DNA of 33,389 nucleotides. It comes from Deltaproteobacteria bacterium. Its GTDB lineage: Bacteria; JAMCPX01. The translations under genes and the position numbers were made by a program. Numbering within the stretch: position 1 is the first letter of the stretch; each line of letters starts with the position of its first letter. The notes beneath the pieces were generated by a model, which did no database searches, was not told the DNA's origin, and saw nothing but the letters and a program-made list of their open reading frames with translations. Positions 17,023 to 23,776 of this stretch are shown piece after piece. The stretch spans positions 1 through 33,389 of the forward strand of contig JAMCVD010000070.1 in NCBI GenBank assembly GCA_023381995.1, written 5' to 3'.

Positions 17023-17056
17023 AAAAATGTTTTAGCTTAAACAAAATCTGCTTGTC

Positions 17057-18745
17057 TCACTTCTCTTGTATCTGCTCGGCTTTCTTGGCAACGCTGTTAA
17101 TCAAATCCAGTTTTTCTTTTACTTCGTCGTTTATTTCTTCCGGCTTCATAAAATCTATGAGTTGATAATAATTTCCTTTGCGCATCTGTATCGGCTGGTT
17201 AATCTTTTTATAAAATTCACGAAAGAGCTTATCTAAGATATCATCGCTTATTTTTGTATTTATCCACCAGTCGTTAGATGTATCTTTTAAGGCAATAGGT
17301 GGCGTCCTTTCTTCCACAATTGCTTTTATAATATCCGTTTGTTTTGCATTAAACAAATCTCTTGGCTGTGCATCAAAGAATCTATAAATCGCATCAGGTA
17401 ATAGAATATAATTTTCAATTTCCCGGCGGCTCCACATTGTTTCATTTAATCCACCTTGATTTTGTAATGTGGTTTCTAACCTGTCAAAAATAGCAACACC
17501 TATAAAAGAGGGTTCGGCTTCTTTAAGAGCGAAGAAATGACTCCTTGTATCGCTGGGCACATTAGCAACATATTTAACAAAAGCATTTTCCAAGTATTCC
17601 TTTGTTGGATGTCGTAATTTCTTAGCAAATGCTTTCAGAATATCCAAGTTCGTGGAGCCCTCTAAGTATAATACCCATCCCTTTTGTTTCGCTAACAGAT
17701 ATTGATCAAATCCTATGGCTGTAAGTGCCTTTACAAGTTGGCTCTTATTATTCACGGTATGGGGAGTTCCAATAAATGCTATAATTTGATCTTTCTCGGA
17801 TACTTCGCTCAGTACGGCCTCTGAATGCGTAGCAATAATCAATTGGGCATTTTCTTTTTTTATATTGTCGGAAAGCAGATTATATATCTCTTTCTGCCGT
17901 AGTACTTCGAGATGAGCGTCCGGCTCATCAATAAGAAGAATCTTATTCTCCTGCGAATAGATATATGCAATCAGCAATAAAATCTGCTGGAAACCTCTCC
18001 CGACGTTTGAAATGTCCAACGTGGAGTCGTGTTCTTTATAAGTTAATGCCAGTTTTCCTGTAGTTGAAAAATATTCAGGATCATTAAGCCGTATTTTGAA
18101 CAGTTTATCCAATAATATTTTAATCTTATTCCACTTCTCATTTTTTTGTTCATGAACCAGCCAACAGAGATTGCGTAATACTTCTGCGGTCCTGCCTTCT
18201 CCAATCCTGCTATTGATAGAGCCGGGTTGTAGTTTATCTTCTTCTGAAGCAAGCCCTGACATAGGAGGTAAAAATCCTACTTTCTCATTTAAGACAGCTT
18301 CCGGGAATTCCATAGGTTTATCGGTGTCAGGATCAGAGAAAATGCGACAATAAAATGACTCCTCATTGGCATAATCAAATTCAAAACCAAGCTTCCATGG
18401 TTGATTATTGGATATCCCATCACAGTAGATCTTTATTAAAATATTCTGAGTGCCCGTTTTATCCTCTTTTTGTTTTCTTACCTGTAAATACTTCCATAAG
18501 AATTTAGCAGATGGTGTTGGCAATGATATTAAATCCCTTCTGTTAATAGGGACGCCTATACGTTTTTTAGCTTTTGTTGTTTTTATATTCTCACTCCATT
18601 TTTGTACTGCTAAATACCACAAGGCAATTGCTTGCAAAGCAGAAGTTTTGCCAGAATTATTGGGGCCCACAAAGGCGACAGCGGGATCCAATTCTAAGTC
18701 AAAACTGAGTTGCTTAAAATTTTCAACCTTTAGTTTTGTAATCAT
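17057..18745 (-). CDS. OLD-like AAA ATPase with C-terminal TOPRIM-like nuclease domain
   Basis: The 562-aa protein has an SMC/RecF-type N-terminus (MITKLKVENFKQLSF) with Walker A GPNNSGKTSA at 27-36. It has a signature-like stretch, DISNVGRGFQQILLL, Walker B ILLIDEPDAHLE and a switch His in IATHSEAVLSE. From about residue 350 a TOPRIM-like fold is suggested by LYLEGSTNLDIL, VAIFDRLE and WSRREIENYILLP; the last resembles OLD and DUF4435 proteins. OLD, GajA and PARIS proteins use this pair of domains in phage defence, and a fused AriA-AriB arrangement is possible. The TOPRIM acidic DxD is reduced to DRLE, so nuclease activity is uncertain. The ATG at 18745 follows AGGATCGAGG. The helicase start lies 34 nt beyond its stop. 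Confidence 0.85.
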   Translation of the reverse strand: MITKLKVENFKQLSFDLELDPAVAFVGPNNSGKTSALQAIALWYLAVQKWSENIKTTKAKKRIGVPINRRDLISLPTPSAKFLWKYLQVRKQKEDKTGTQNILIKIYCDGISNNQPWKLGFEFDYANEESFYCRIFSDPDTDKPMEFPEAVLNEKVGFLPPMSGLASEEDKLQPGSINSRIGEGRTAEVLRNLCWLVHEQKNEKWNKIKILLDKLFKIRLNDPEYFSTTGKLALTYKEHDSTLDISNVGRGFQQILLLIAYIYSQENKILLIDEPDAHLEVLRQKEIYNLLSDNIKKENAQLIIATHSEAVLSEVSEKDQIIAFIGTPHTVNNKSQLVKALTAIGFDQYLLAKQKGWVLYLEGSTNLDILKAFAKKLRHPTKEYLENAFVKYVANVPSDTRSHFFALKEAEPSFIGVAIFDRLETTLQNQGGLNETMWSRREIENYILLPDAIYRFFDAQPRDLFNAKQTDIIKAIVEERTPPIALKDTSNDWWINTKISDDILDKLFREFYKKINQPIQMRKGNYYQLIDFMKPEEINDEVKEKLDLINSVAKKAEQIQEK

Positions 18746-18852
18746 AACCTCGATCCTTTTTTATTTTCTATTATCTTTAATATCATGCGTGTGGCATAGT
18801 AGTGCTATATTTATAAGCTTTTAATGAAATAGATCGGCGCTCCTTTCTCACC

Positions 18853-19323
18853 TTATTTGTTATACTTTTTGATATACTCCTCTAAAAAGCTATCCCTGTG
18901 CTCACATTGTATTTTTTGCGCTTTTAATGTATTTAATAAAGGCTTGTCTGTAGTAATAAAGGTACAATGTAACTTAAAGCAAAGTTTGACTAAATAGCGA
19001 TCATCGTCTTTTACGTTTGATAAATCATCTTCAGCGAATTGCTGGCATTCTTCTTCAGCCGCAGCGATGTATTTTTGAGAGTTATAGAATATACAATCTT
19101 TATAATATTTTATAATCTTACGACTGATGTTATCGGAGTGCTTACAAAAATTGAAAAACTTTTCTTCATACTTTGATCCCCTTATAGTTGCTACCTTGTC
19201 ACACTTCTTATAAAGACAATCAAGAAACAAGAACGTTTCTTTGAGCTTTTGTTCACCGTTTTCTCCAGAAAGGTCAGACCACAGCCACTCGTCGATGATT
19301 ATCGGTTCTGAATTGCCTGTCAT
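18853..19323 (-). CDS. PIN-like nuclease
   Basis: The 156-aa protein has the acidic signposts of a PIN-like fold: IIIDEWLWSDL near the N-terminus, a central EEECQQFAEDD and VKDDDRYLVKL, and FITTDKPLLNTL near the C-terminus. These would form a metal site for RNA or DNA cleavage. The start overlaps the stop of the preceding ATPase by 4 nt (ATGA), a tight pair in which the ATPase likely controls the nuclease. ATPase-nuclease pairs of this kind are common in antiphage loci, although I cannot assign this one to a named system. Assignment rests on motif spacing, not on a profile search. Confidence 0.65.
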   Translation of the reverse strand: MTGNSEPIIIDEWLWSDLSGENGEQKLKETFLFLDCLYKKCDKVATIRGSKYEEKFFNFCKHSDNISRKIIKYYKDCIFYNSQKYIAAAEEECQQFAEDDLSNVKDDDRYLVKLCFKLHCTFITTDKPLLNTLKAQKIQCEHRDSFLEEYIKKYNK

Positions 19324-20501
19324 TTTTTTAATCCAAGTATCACTTTTAAATCTTCCAATTCACCTTCCATAAATGAGGAAAGCCCACCTTCGACCTGACC
19401 ATTTTCCTGGATTTTCTGAGGCTTATATATTGTTGCTTTATTTTCCTTTGTAGCCAAATAACATTTAATATCGTCAGGTGAAACAATCTTTTCCGCTACA
19501 GTATTCAGCAGGGAGCTTACAAAGATTTCACTATGAGTAACAAGAATTATTTGTTTCCCTTCGGTTTTTATTATCTCATTTAGAACTCTTACTAAGAGAC
19601 GTATCATCTTAGGATGTAAATGTATCTCAGGCTCCTCAATCAAAATTGTTTCAATATCGACTCTATGGATTTTTGCGAGCATATACACTATCTGATTCAC
19701 CCCAAAGCCGTCATTAACAAGATATCCGGGAACGCGGGCCTTTTTATCTGTAGAGTTAAAGAAAACTGTTGCTGTTCCCGGGGCTGTATATAGTCTAAAA
19801 TCTCTTTCTATAATCTTTTCTAAATCCACAGATATCTTTGGAGATAAGTTTGGATCATTTATAATCAAGGATGCTACATCACCCTCTGTGGTTGGTATTG
19901 GGTTTATTGCGCCTGGAGAGTAAGACTGGCTAAAAAAGCCTCTTCTGTGAGGGACAATATCTATCTTTTTTAGAACATCAGGTATCCTGTTCAATTGGGT
20001 CGTTAACCTCAATGCCCTCTGCTGGTTATCTGCCGTTGGCTGCTTAGGAGCAACAGAACTTGTTATACCATTCCAGTTAATTGAATATTCATCCTCTTTT
20101 TCTTTGAATTGAAAAGTAAAGTTTTGATTCAAAGCATAAGGAATAGTGATGTTCGCTCTCATTTCGATCCCGAGACTTGATTTGAGATAAATTTCGCCTT
20201 TGCCTTTCAGAAAGGCCAGTCCATATTCTCCATCTTCAGAAGAAAATAATACCTCAATTGCTTTGTCTGGTTTGTGATCAAATACACAGGCTTCAAACCC
20301 TCCGAGATTCATAAATCCTATTGAAAAGAAACCGTCTGGTTGTTGATTGGGATTTGCAACAAAATTCTTGAGAACAAGCAAGGAGTAAAGGAGGCTAGAT
20401 TTTCCAGAGGCTGTTGGTCCATAGAGTACAGTTAATGGTGCTAAATCCACTTCTTGTTTCTCTATTGAACGGAACCCGCTTATTTTTATCTTATTTATCA
20501 T
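19320..20501 (-). CDS. AAA ATPase (AAA_15/AAA_21, SMC-like), partner of PIN-like protein
   Basis: The 393-aa protein has Walker A YGPTASGKSSLLYS at 27-40, a helical/beta insert, a loop with GFGVNQIVYMLAKI in the signature position, Walker B TILIEEPEIHLHP and switch His in LVTHSEIFVSSLL. It lacks a TOPRIM domain. The closest general match is the group of overcoming-lysogenization-like and DUF3696-type ATPases. GAGGAGG lies 8 nt before the ATG at 20501, a strong start. It overlaps the PIN-like gene downstream, so it is the likely sensor or motor of a two-gene defence cassette. The helicase 5' fragment at 20646-20795 sits just upstream of it. Confidence 0.85.
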   Translation of the reverse strand: MINKIKISGFRSIEKQEVDLAPLTVLYGPTASGKSSLLYSLLVLKNFVANPNQQPDGFFSIGFMNLGGFEACVFDHKPDKAIEVLFSSEDGEYGLAFLKGKGEIYLKSSLGIEMRANITIPYALNQNFTFQFKEKEDEYSINWNGITSSVAPKQPTADNQQRALRLTTQLNRIPDVLKKIDIVPHRRGFFSQSYSPGAINPIPTTEGDVASLIINDPNLSPKISVDLEKIIERDFRLYTAPGTATVFFNSTDKKARVPGYLVNDGFGVNQIVYMLAKIHRVDIETILIEEPEIHLHPKMIRLLVRVLNEIIKTEGKQIILVTHSEIFVSSLLNTVAEKIVSPDDIKCYLATKENKATIYKPQKIQENGQVEGGLSSFMEGELEDLKVILGLKK

Positions 20502-20645
20502 ACTTTAAACCTCCTCATAGTCGTAACATAACATACGACCTTTGTTTTTTCTAATCTTTATTTAGAATTGTTTTCCTTAATTCTTAATTATTGCTCACAC
20601 GCTCCTTGCCTTTTCAAGGCGGTTTTGGACCAGCTCACACACAGA

Positions 20646-20795
20646 TCAGTACACCTCATTCCGTTCATCTGTTGTTAGTCCGAACACAAAGAAATATCCC
20701 ACAGCAAACCGTGCGGACTCTGTGGTACCAAGAATTCGGTTGATGTGATCAACCAGCTTTTCGTTCCTATTATCTATAATATCATGTGTAGGCAT
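20646..20795 (-). pseudogene. Truncated 5' copy of the PLD-SNF2 helicase gene (49 codons)
   Basis: A frame starting at ATG 20795 reads MPTHDIIDNRNEKLVDHINR and on to GYFF, nearly identical to the start of the 1118-aa helicase. It diverges after about 41 codons and stops at TGA 20646. In the first 36 codons ten codons differ from the intact gene and nine of the changes are synonymous. The fragment therefore derives from a related functional helicase gene, not from a recent copy of the local one. It begins 28 nt after the stop of the serine protease gene, mirroring the intact gene, which begins 34 nt after the ATPase-TOPRIM stop. The remainder of this 322-bp gap (20502-20645, 20796-20823) shows nothing else convincing. 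Confidence 0.85.
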
Positions 20796-20823
20796 AAATT
20801 TTATTGTAGGAAAAACAAATTGG

Positions 20824-21789
20824 TTAAGGGTGTTTCGGTTTAGAAGCGGATTGTTCTGGCAATTGAATTGGAACGAATTGGCTTTTTATGAATGCTTTCC
20901 CATTATGATTTTCTATTATCTTTACAGCAGGAGTAGCATTGAAAGTATGCGTGGTGGCATGAAATACTGATAAAATCAAATCTTGCGTAACTTGATCTTT
21001 TTCAAGGTCTTCTATATTTAAGCCTAATTCTTTTGCTTTATCACGGGGTATATGTCTTGCATGGCTTTTAAACCTTTTATGATCTGAAAGATATTGAGCA
21101 ATCTTTTGAGCTTTCTCCGAAGCGCTTTGTTCTCCAGAAAACATATATTGTTCGAGCCATTGTTCAAGTAAAGTTTCCGATAAATCTATTGCATTCTCAC
21201 ATTGGACAAGCAATGCAGGACCATACTGACTAAGAATAGGAAGCCAACGCCCGAGCAATTTAGGGTCCTGACATTCTTCTTTTGCTTTATCGAATTGATC
21301 TAAGATTGCCTGTGCAGGCACAGATTGAATACCTATTTGCGTAGATAAAATAAACTGAGGATCGATAGGCCCTAATGAGGAATGTTTACCCATCATAATA
21401 ATATTAGCAGCACATGCAAGCATGGTTGCAGCAGACATTGCAGCCTGTGGTATTATAACTCTGACATTTGTAAATTTTGTTCTAATATAAGATACAAGTG
21501 CTTCAGTTACTTCAGCAGATCCTCCAGGACTATGAATTATTAAATCAAGAGCCGAATTAGAAAGCCCGTGAATAACTTCCATAAAACCTTGAACATCTTC
21601 TTCTACTATTGCAATATCGTTTGGAGACGCACCCGGAACTGTCCATTTGGTGGCATAAAGGATTACATCTCTACCGGTTTTATTTTTAAGCAAATTAAGA
21701 TATTTTCGTCTTACAATATCAAAGGGGGGTAAGTTTGTTTTTTCTTGAACTTCTTGAAGCTCTTTTAAAAGCTCCCCCCACGTAGGCAA
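20824..21789 (-). CDS. SDH/ClpP-SppA-like serine protease (serine dehydrogenase proteinase family)
   Basis: The 321-aa protein has a ClpP/crotonase-like core. LIIHSPGGSAEV forms the oxyanion strand, PQAAMSAATMLACAA carries the candidate nucleophile Ser119, and SSLGPIDPQ follows, as in the SDH_sah family (PF01972) of soluble SppA relatives. No signal peptide is present, so it is cytoplasmic. The start is TTG at 21789, preceded by AGGAG; no ATG gives the full domain. It is 2 nt downstream of the 68-aa gene, so the two form one unit. In defence islands ClpP-like proteases can act as effectors that degrade host proteins or activate partners. That role here is inference from context. Confidence 0.82.
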   Translation of the reverse strand: MPTWGELLKELQEVQEKTNLPPFDIVRRKYLNLLKNKTGRDVILYATKWTVPGASPNDIAIVEEDVQGFMEVIHGLSNSALDLIIHSPGGSAEVTEALVSYIRTKFTNVRVIIPQAAMSAATMLACAANIIMMGKHSSLGPIDPQFILSTQIGIQSVPAQAILDQFDKAKEECQDPKLLGRWLPILSQYGPALLVQCENAIDLSETLLEQWLEQYMFSGEQSASEKAQKIAQYLSDHKRFKSHARHIPRDKAKELGLNIEDLEKDQVTQDLILSVFHATTHTFNATPAVKIIENHNGKAFIKSQFVPIQLPEQSASKPKHP

Positions 21790-21791
21790 CT

Positions 21792-21998
21792 CTATCTCCT
21801 AATAAATGAAGAAGAGCTGTTGCTCGATAAAGAGGTTGTTTTAGGCTGATACAGCCGGAGATATTCACTGCTTTTTAACATTAACTCATCTAATCTGCCG
21901 TATACTTTGACTAAGTCTATAATTCCTGGCATTTTTTCAGCATCAGAAATCATCTTCTCTAATGCCTTATCTCTTGACAAGTTAAGTTTCTCTCCCAT
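21792..21998 (-). CDS. Small hypothetical protein upstream of the serine protease
   Basis: The 68-aa protein is not recognised. It starts LNLSRDKALEKM, is helical in its first 45 residues, and ends in a serine-rich tail (SSNSSSSFIRR). AAAGGAG lies 5 nt before the ATG at 21998. Its stop is 2 nt before the protease TTG, and the AGGAG serving the protease lies inside this gene, which couples the two. A promoter and a 12-bp palindrome lie just upstream. It could be a substrate, inhibitor or regulator of the protease. Confidence 0.65.
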   Translation of the reverse strand: MGEKLNLSRDKALEKMISDAEKMPGIIDLVKVYGRLDELMLKSSEYLRLYQPKTTSLSSNSSSSFIRR

Positions 21999-22016
21999 AC
22001 CAGCTCCTTTTTATTT

Positions 22017-22044
22017 AATATAGCATGCTATTTGTAAAAATCAA
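22017..22044 (-). promoter_or_regulatory. Promoter and palindromic operator of the 68-aa/protease unit
   Basis: On the minus strand TTGATT (22044-22039) and TATATT (22022-22017) are 16 bp apart. The perfect palindrome ATAGCATGCTAT (22020-22031) covers the end of the -10 and part of the spacer, a position where a repressor would block RNA polymerase. The ATG at 21998 is about 20 bp further on. Confidence 0.45.
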
Positions 22045-22069
22045 ATTAAAACATTTGAACTTATATGGT

Positions 22070-22162
22070 TTAGAGCATGTCATAGCGCTCTTCGTATAAT
22101 TCTCTTGAAAATTCATATTCACGGTGCCATACAGCTTCTAATTTTATGACTGAGGCAGCCAT
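22070..22162 (-). CDS. 30-aa ORF translationally linked to the HicB-like gene
   Basis: This short frame starts at ATG 22162, 6 nt after the HicB-like stop, and encodes MAASVIKLEAVWHREYEF followed by SRELYEERYDML. It is not recognised and may be the C-terminal remnant of a longer protein. Part of it (REYEFSRELYEE) has a diverged copy at 22837-22880 on the same strand. The closeness to HicB suggests either a real micro-protein or the end of a deleted partner gene. Confidence 0.4.
   Translation of the reverse strand: MAASVIKLEAVWHREYEFSRELYEERYDML
22088..22131. repeat. Imperfect repeat, copy A
   Basis: The segment CTCTTCGTATAATTCTC and onward to ACGG is matched at 22837-22880 in 32 of the first 37 positions, same orientation. 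Copy A lies in the 30-aa ORF after the HicB-like gene. Confidence 0.7.
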
Positions 22163-22168
22163 GAATAA

Positions 22169-22657
22169 TCAGGCAGCAATGTGTTCTCTCGAAGCATCAC
22201 GATCTTTAAGTCCCAAGCTTAAATCATCAGTAATTTCAGGTATGGGAAGTTTCCGAATTTTAACATTCGGTGGATTCTGCTCTGCGGATAATTTCTGTAA
22301 GCCCTCAATAGAAATATTCTTATTTCGTACTTCTTCAATTGCTTTTTGCCATGCGTCTGCATTTAAAGAGTTTTCCTGATATATGAATCTTTCTACTTGT
22401 TCCCTAAGACTATTCATATCACGAGCTTCGGAGGACATATCTAACAGCATAGCCCTATAGTTGTTCCTGAAATTCGATATTGCTTCTTCTATGGTTTCTC
22501 CGCCGCCAGCTAATCCGCCAGGATTAACCCCATATACCCAAACCTCTCCATCTTCTTCCCTGGTAAGAAGTATCCGGCCCTGTATCGTAAACTCAATCAA
22601 ATCGCCTTTGTACTGGATTGTATCCGAGTAATTAAACAGCAAAGGCAAGCTTTTCAT
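22169..22657 (-). CDS. HicB-like antitoxin-family protein without a visible HicA
   Basis: The 162-aa protein has a HicB-type partial RNase-H fold: a strand run ending in GEVWVYGVNPGGLAGGGET, then helix IEEAISNFRNNYRAMLLD. HicB proteins usually have a HicA double-stranded-RNA-binding toxin partner of about 60-80 aa. None is seen on either side. The C-terminal 70 residues are helical and charged with no clear ribbon-helix-helix. GGAGG lies 9 nt before the ATG at 22657. A sigma-70-like promoter lies at 22749-22778 and a CATTGT/ACAATG inverted repeat at 22698-22722 between promoter and gene. It may be an orphan antitoxin or part of another system. Confidence 0.7.
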   Translation of the reverse strand: MKSLPLLFNYSDTIQYKGDLIEFTIQGRILLTREEDGEVWVYGVNPGGLAGGGETIEEAISNFRNNYRAMLLDMSSEARDMNSLREQVERFIYQENSLNADAWQKAIEEVRNKNISIEGLQKLSAEQNPPNVKIRKLPIPEITDDLSLGLKDRDASREHIAA

Positions 22658-22748
22658 TTTTTATTTACCTCCATTTTAATTCCATTCCTACCGAACACAT
22701 TGTTGTACATCTTAATACAATGTCTTACACATATTTATATTGATTTCT

Positions 22749-22778
22749 CTTATAACCTTTTTCAAGGGGATGTGTCAA
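22749..22778 (-). promoter_or_regulatory. sigma-70-type promoter of the HicB-like gene
   Basis: On the minus strand TTGACA (22778-22773) is followed after 18 bp by TATAAG (22754-22749). An inverted repeat CATTGT (22698-22703) / ACAATG (22717-22722) lies downstream in the leader and could be an operator or hairpin. This sits in the 362-bp gap 22658-23019, which otherwise holds repeat copy B and the third helicase 5' fragment. Confidence 0.5.
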
Positions 22779-22836
22779 TTTTTCTATGATAATTTGTCAT
22801 GATAATTGCCGCCAATTGCAGATTCATACCCATGTC

Positions 22837-22880
22837 CTCTTCGTACAATACCCTTAAAAATTCATATCCACGGCTGCCGT
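22837..22880. repeat. Imperfect repeat, copy B
   Basis: A diverged copy of the segment at 22088-22131 with five substitutions in the first 37 bases, then a one-base indel. On the minus strand it can be read as RGYEFLRVLYEE, matching REYEFSRELYEE of the 30-aa ORF, but without a proper start. It lies about 30 bp downstream (minus direction) of the third helicase fragment. Confidence 0.65.
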
Positions 22881-22912
22881 GTATGCTACAAGTTATATCC
22901 GTCTATCTTTTT

Positions 22913-22945
22913 ATTCTGATTATCTATAATATCGTGCGTGGGTAT
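22913..22945 (-). pseudogene. Third copy of the helicase gene 5' end (about 11 codons)
   Basis: Read on the minus strand, ATA CCC ACG CAC GAT and onward encodes IPTHDIIDNQN, matching the helicase start MPTHDIIDNRN with the start codon changed to ATA. The similarity fades after about 33 bases. The fragment lies 75 bp downstream of the stop of the 90-aa gene, again at the end of a minus-strand cassette. Confidence 0.75.
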
Positions 22946-23019
22946 AAATTATATATTATATTTTTATAGCTTGTCAGCAAACATTTGGCCACTTTTTTAC
23001 TGAAACAATATAAGCTGAC

Positions 23020-23292
23020 TTAACCGACAACGTCCCCTTTTTTCCCCTTAATATGTTTCTGTTTTCTATACCAAAAATCTGATATAAGCCCAAAATCTGC
23101 AAATATATGCAGATATGCTTCTAATAAACCTTCATGCCCGAATCGTGGCTCTATATATTTATGTATAAATTCTGGTGTATGAAACATTCTATGTTCCACA
23201 ATATTACCAGCATCTAAAAGTTTATGGATTGCAGGGTTAGCCTGCAATCCAAATGCTTTACTTATTTTCAGGTGTTCTCGGAGTACTGGCAT
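23020..23292 (-). CDS. Small hypothetical protein (90 aa)
   Basis: The protein is not recognised. It contains a helical, aromatic-rich centre (FHTPEFIHKYIEPRFGHEG, AYLHIFADFGLISDFWYRKQ) and a basic C-terminus. Its ATG at 23292 lies 35 nt inside the end of the preceding 107-aa gene and lacks a clear ribosome site, so translation is probably coupled or the true start is slightly downstream. It is the last gene before the third helicase 5' fragment. Confidence 0.55.
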   Translation of the reverse strand: MPVLREHLKISKAFGLQANPAIHKLLDAGNIVEHRMFHTPEFIHKYIEPRFGHEGLLEAYLHIFADFGLISDFWYRKQKHIKGKKGDVVG

Positions 23293-23581
23293 CTTTTAGA
23301 GTCTTTACAAATTCTTCCGCTGTTATTCTTGCACCTTCCCATATTTTCTCAAGTACTACGGTTGAACTCTCTAACCATCTCTTATTTAAGTCATTAACAT
23401 CTTGTTGAATCAATCCCATGCTTTGTAAGGTAGATTGCAGCCCTTCTTTGCCGGCTTTTAAGTCTAAAGCAAGTTCCGGTCTGGTATCTTTGATTGTATT
23501 CATTAAGGTTTGCAGTACTTGTGATCTGTAATAGTTAATCATCTCATTTTCTCTAATTTTCTGAGATAAATCTTTATCCAT
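23258..23581 (-). CDS. Small hypothetical helical protein (107 aa)
   Basis: The protein is not recognised. It is almost entirely alpha-helical, with LSQKIRENEMINYYRSQVLQ at the start and a later segment DVNDLNKRWLESSTVVLEKI, and no cysteines. The ATG at 23581 follows AAAGGAGG, a strong site, and is preferred over an upstream start at 23614. It overlaps the following 90-aa gene by 35 nt, so the two make one unit. The promoter is at 23624-23651. A toxin-antitoxin or small two-gene defence module is possible but not shown. Confidence 0.6.
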   Translation of the reverse strand: MDKDLSQKIRENEMINYYRSQVLQTLMNTIKDTRPELALDLKAGKEGLQSTLQSMGLIQQDVNDLNKRWLESSTVVLEKIWEGARITAEEFVKTLKDASTPRTPENK

Positions 23582-23623
23582 AGCGCCTCCTTTTTTTATT
23601 GATTTATAAACCAAAACAAAGCT

Positions 23624-23651
23624 ATTGTAAAGTAATAAATAGTTGGTCCAA
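23624..23651 (-). promoter_or_regulatory. Promoter of the 107-aa/90-aa unit
   Basis: On the minus strand TTGGAC (23651-23646) is followed after 16 bp by TACAAT (23629-23624). An inverted repeat AATGTG/CACATT (23650-23670) abuts the -35 and lies between this promoter and the divergent one at 23685, a possible shared operator. Confidence 0.45.
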
Positions 23652-23684
23652 TGTGTGGCGAACGCACATTTACGAATAAAATTC

Positions 23685-23713
23685 TTGATTTTTTATCTGC
23701 ATACATTTAATCT
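23685..23713 (+). promoter_or_regulatory. Promoter of the HEPN/SecB-like unit
   Basis: TTGATT (23685-23690), 17 bp, then TAATCT (23708-23713). The first ATG of the unit is at 23777, with GGCGGAGG and TGAGGT in the leader. The match is moderate and the DNA is AT-rich, so chance is possible. Confidence 0.35.
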
Positions 23714-23776
23714 ATAAAAACGTGGACAAGCCATAAATTGTTTTTTCAAAAGGCGGAGGATATCTGAGGTATATTA

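Noticed and set aside
20621-20634. GCCTT/AAGGC hairpin as a terminator
   Set aside because: The stem is only 5 bp, the nearby T run is short, and no plus-strand gene ends there.
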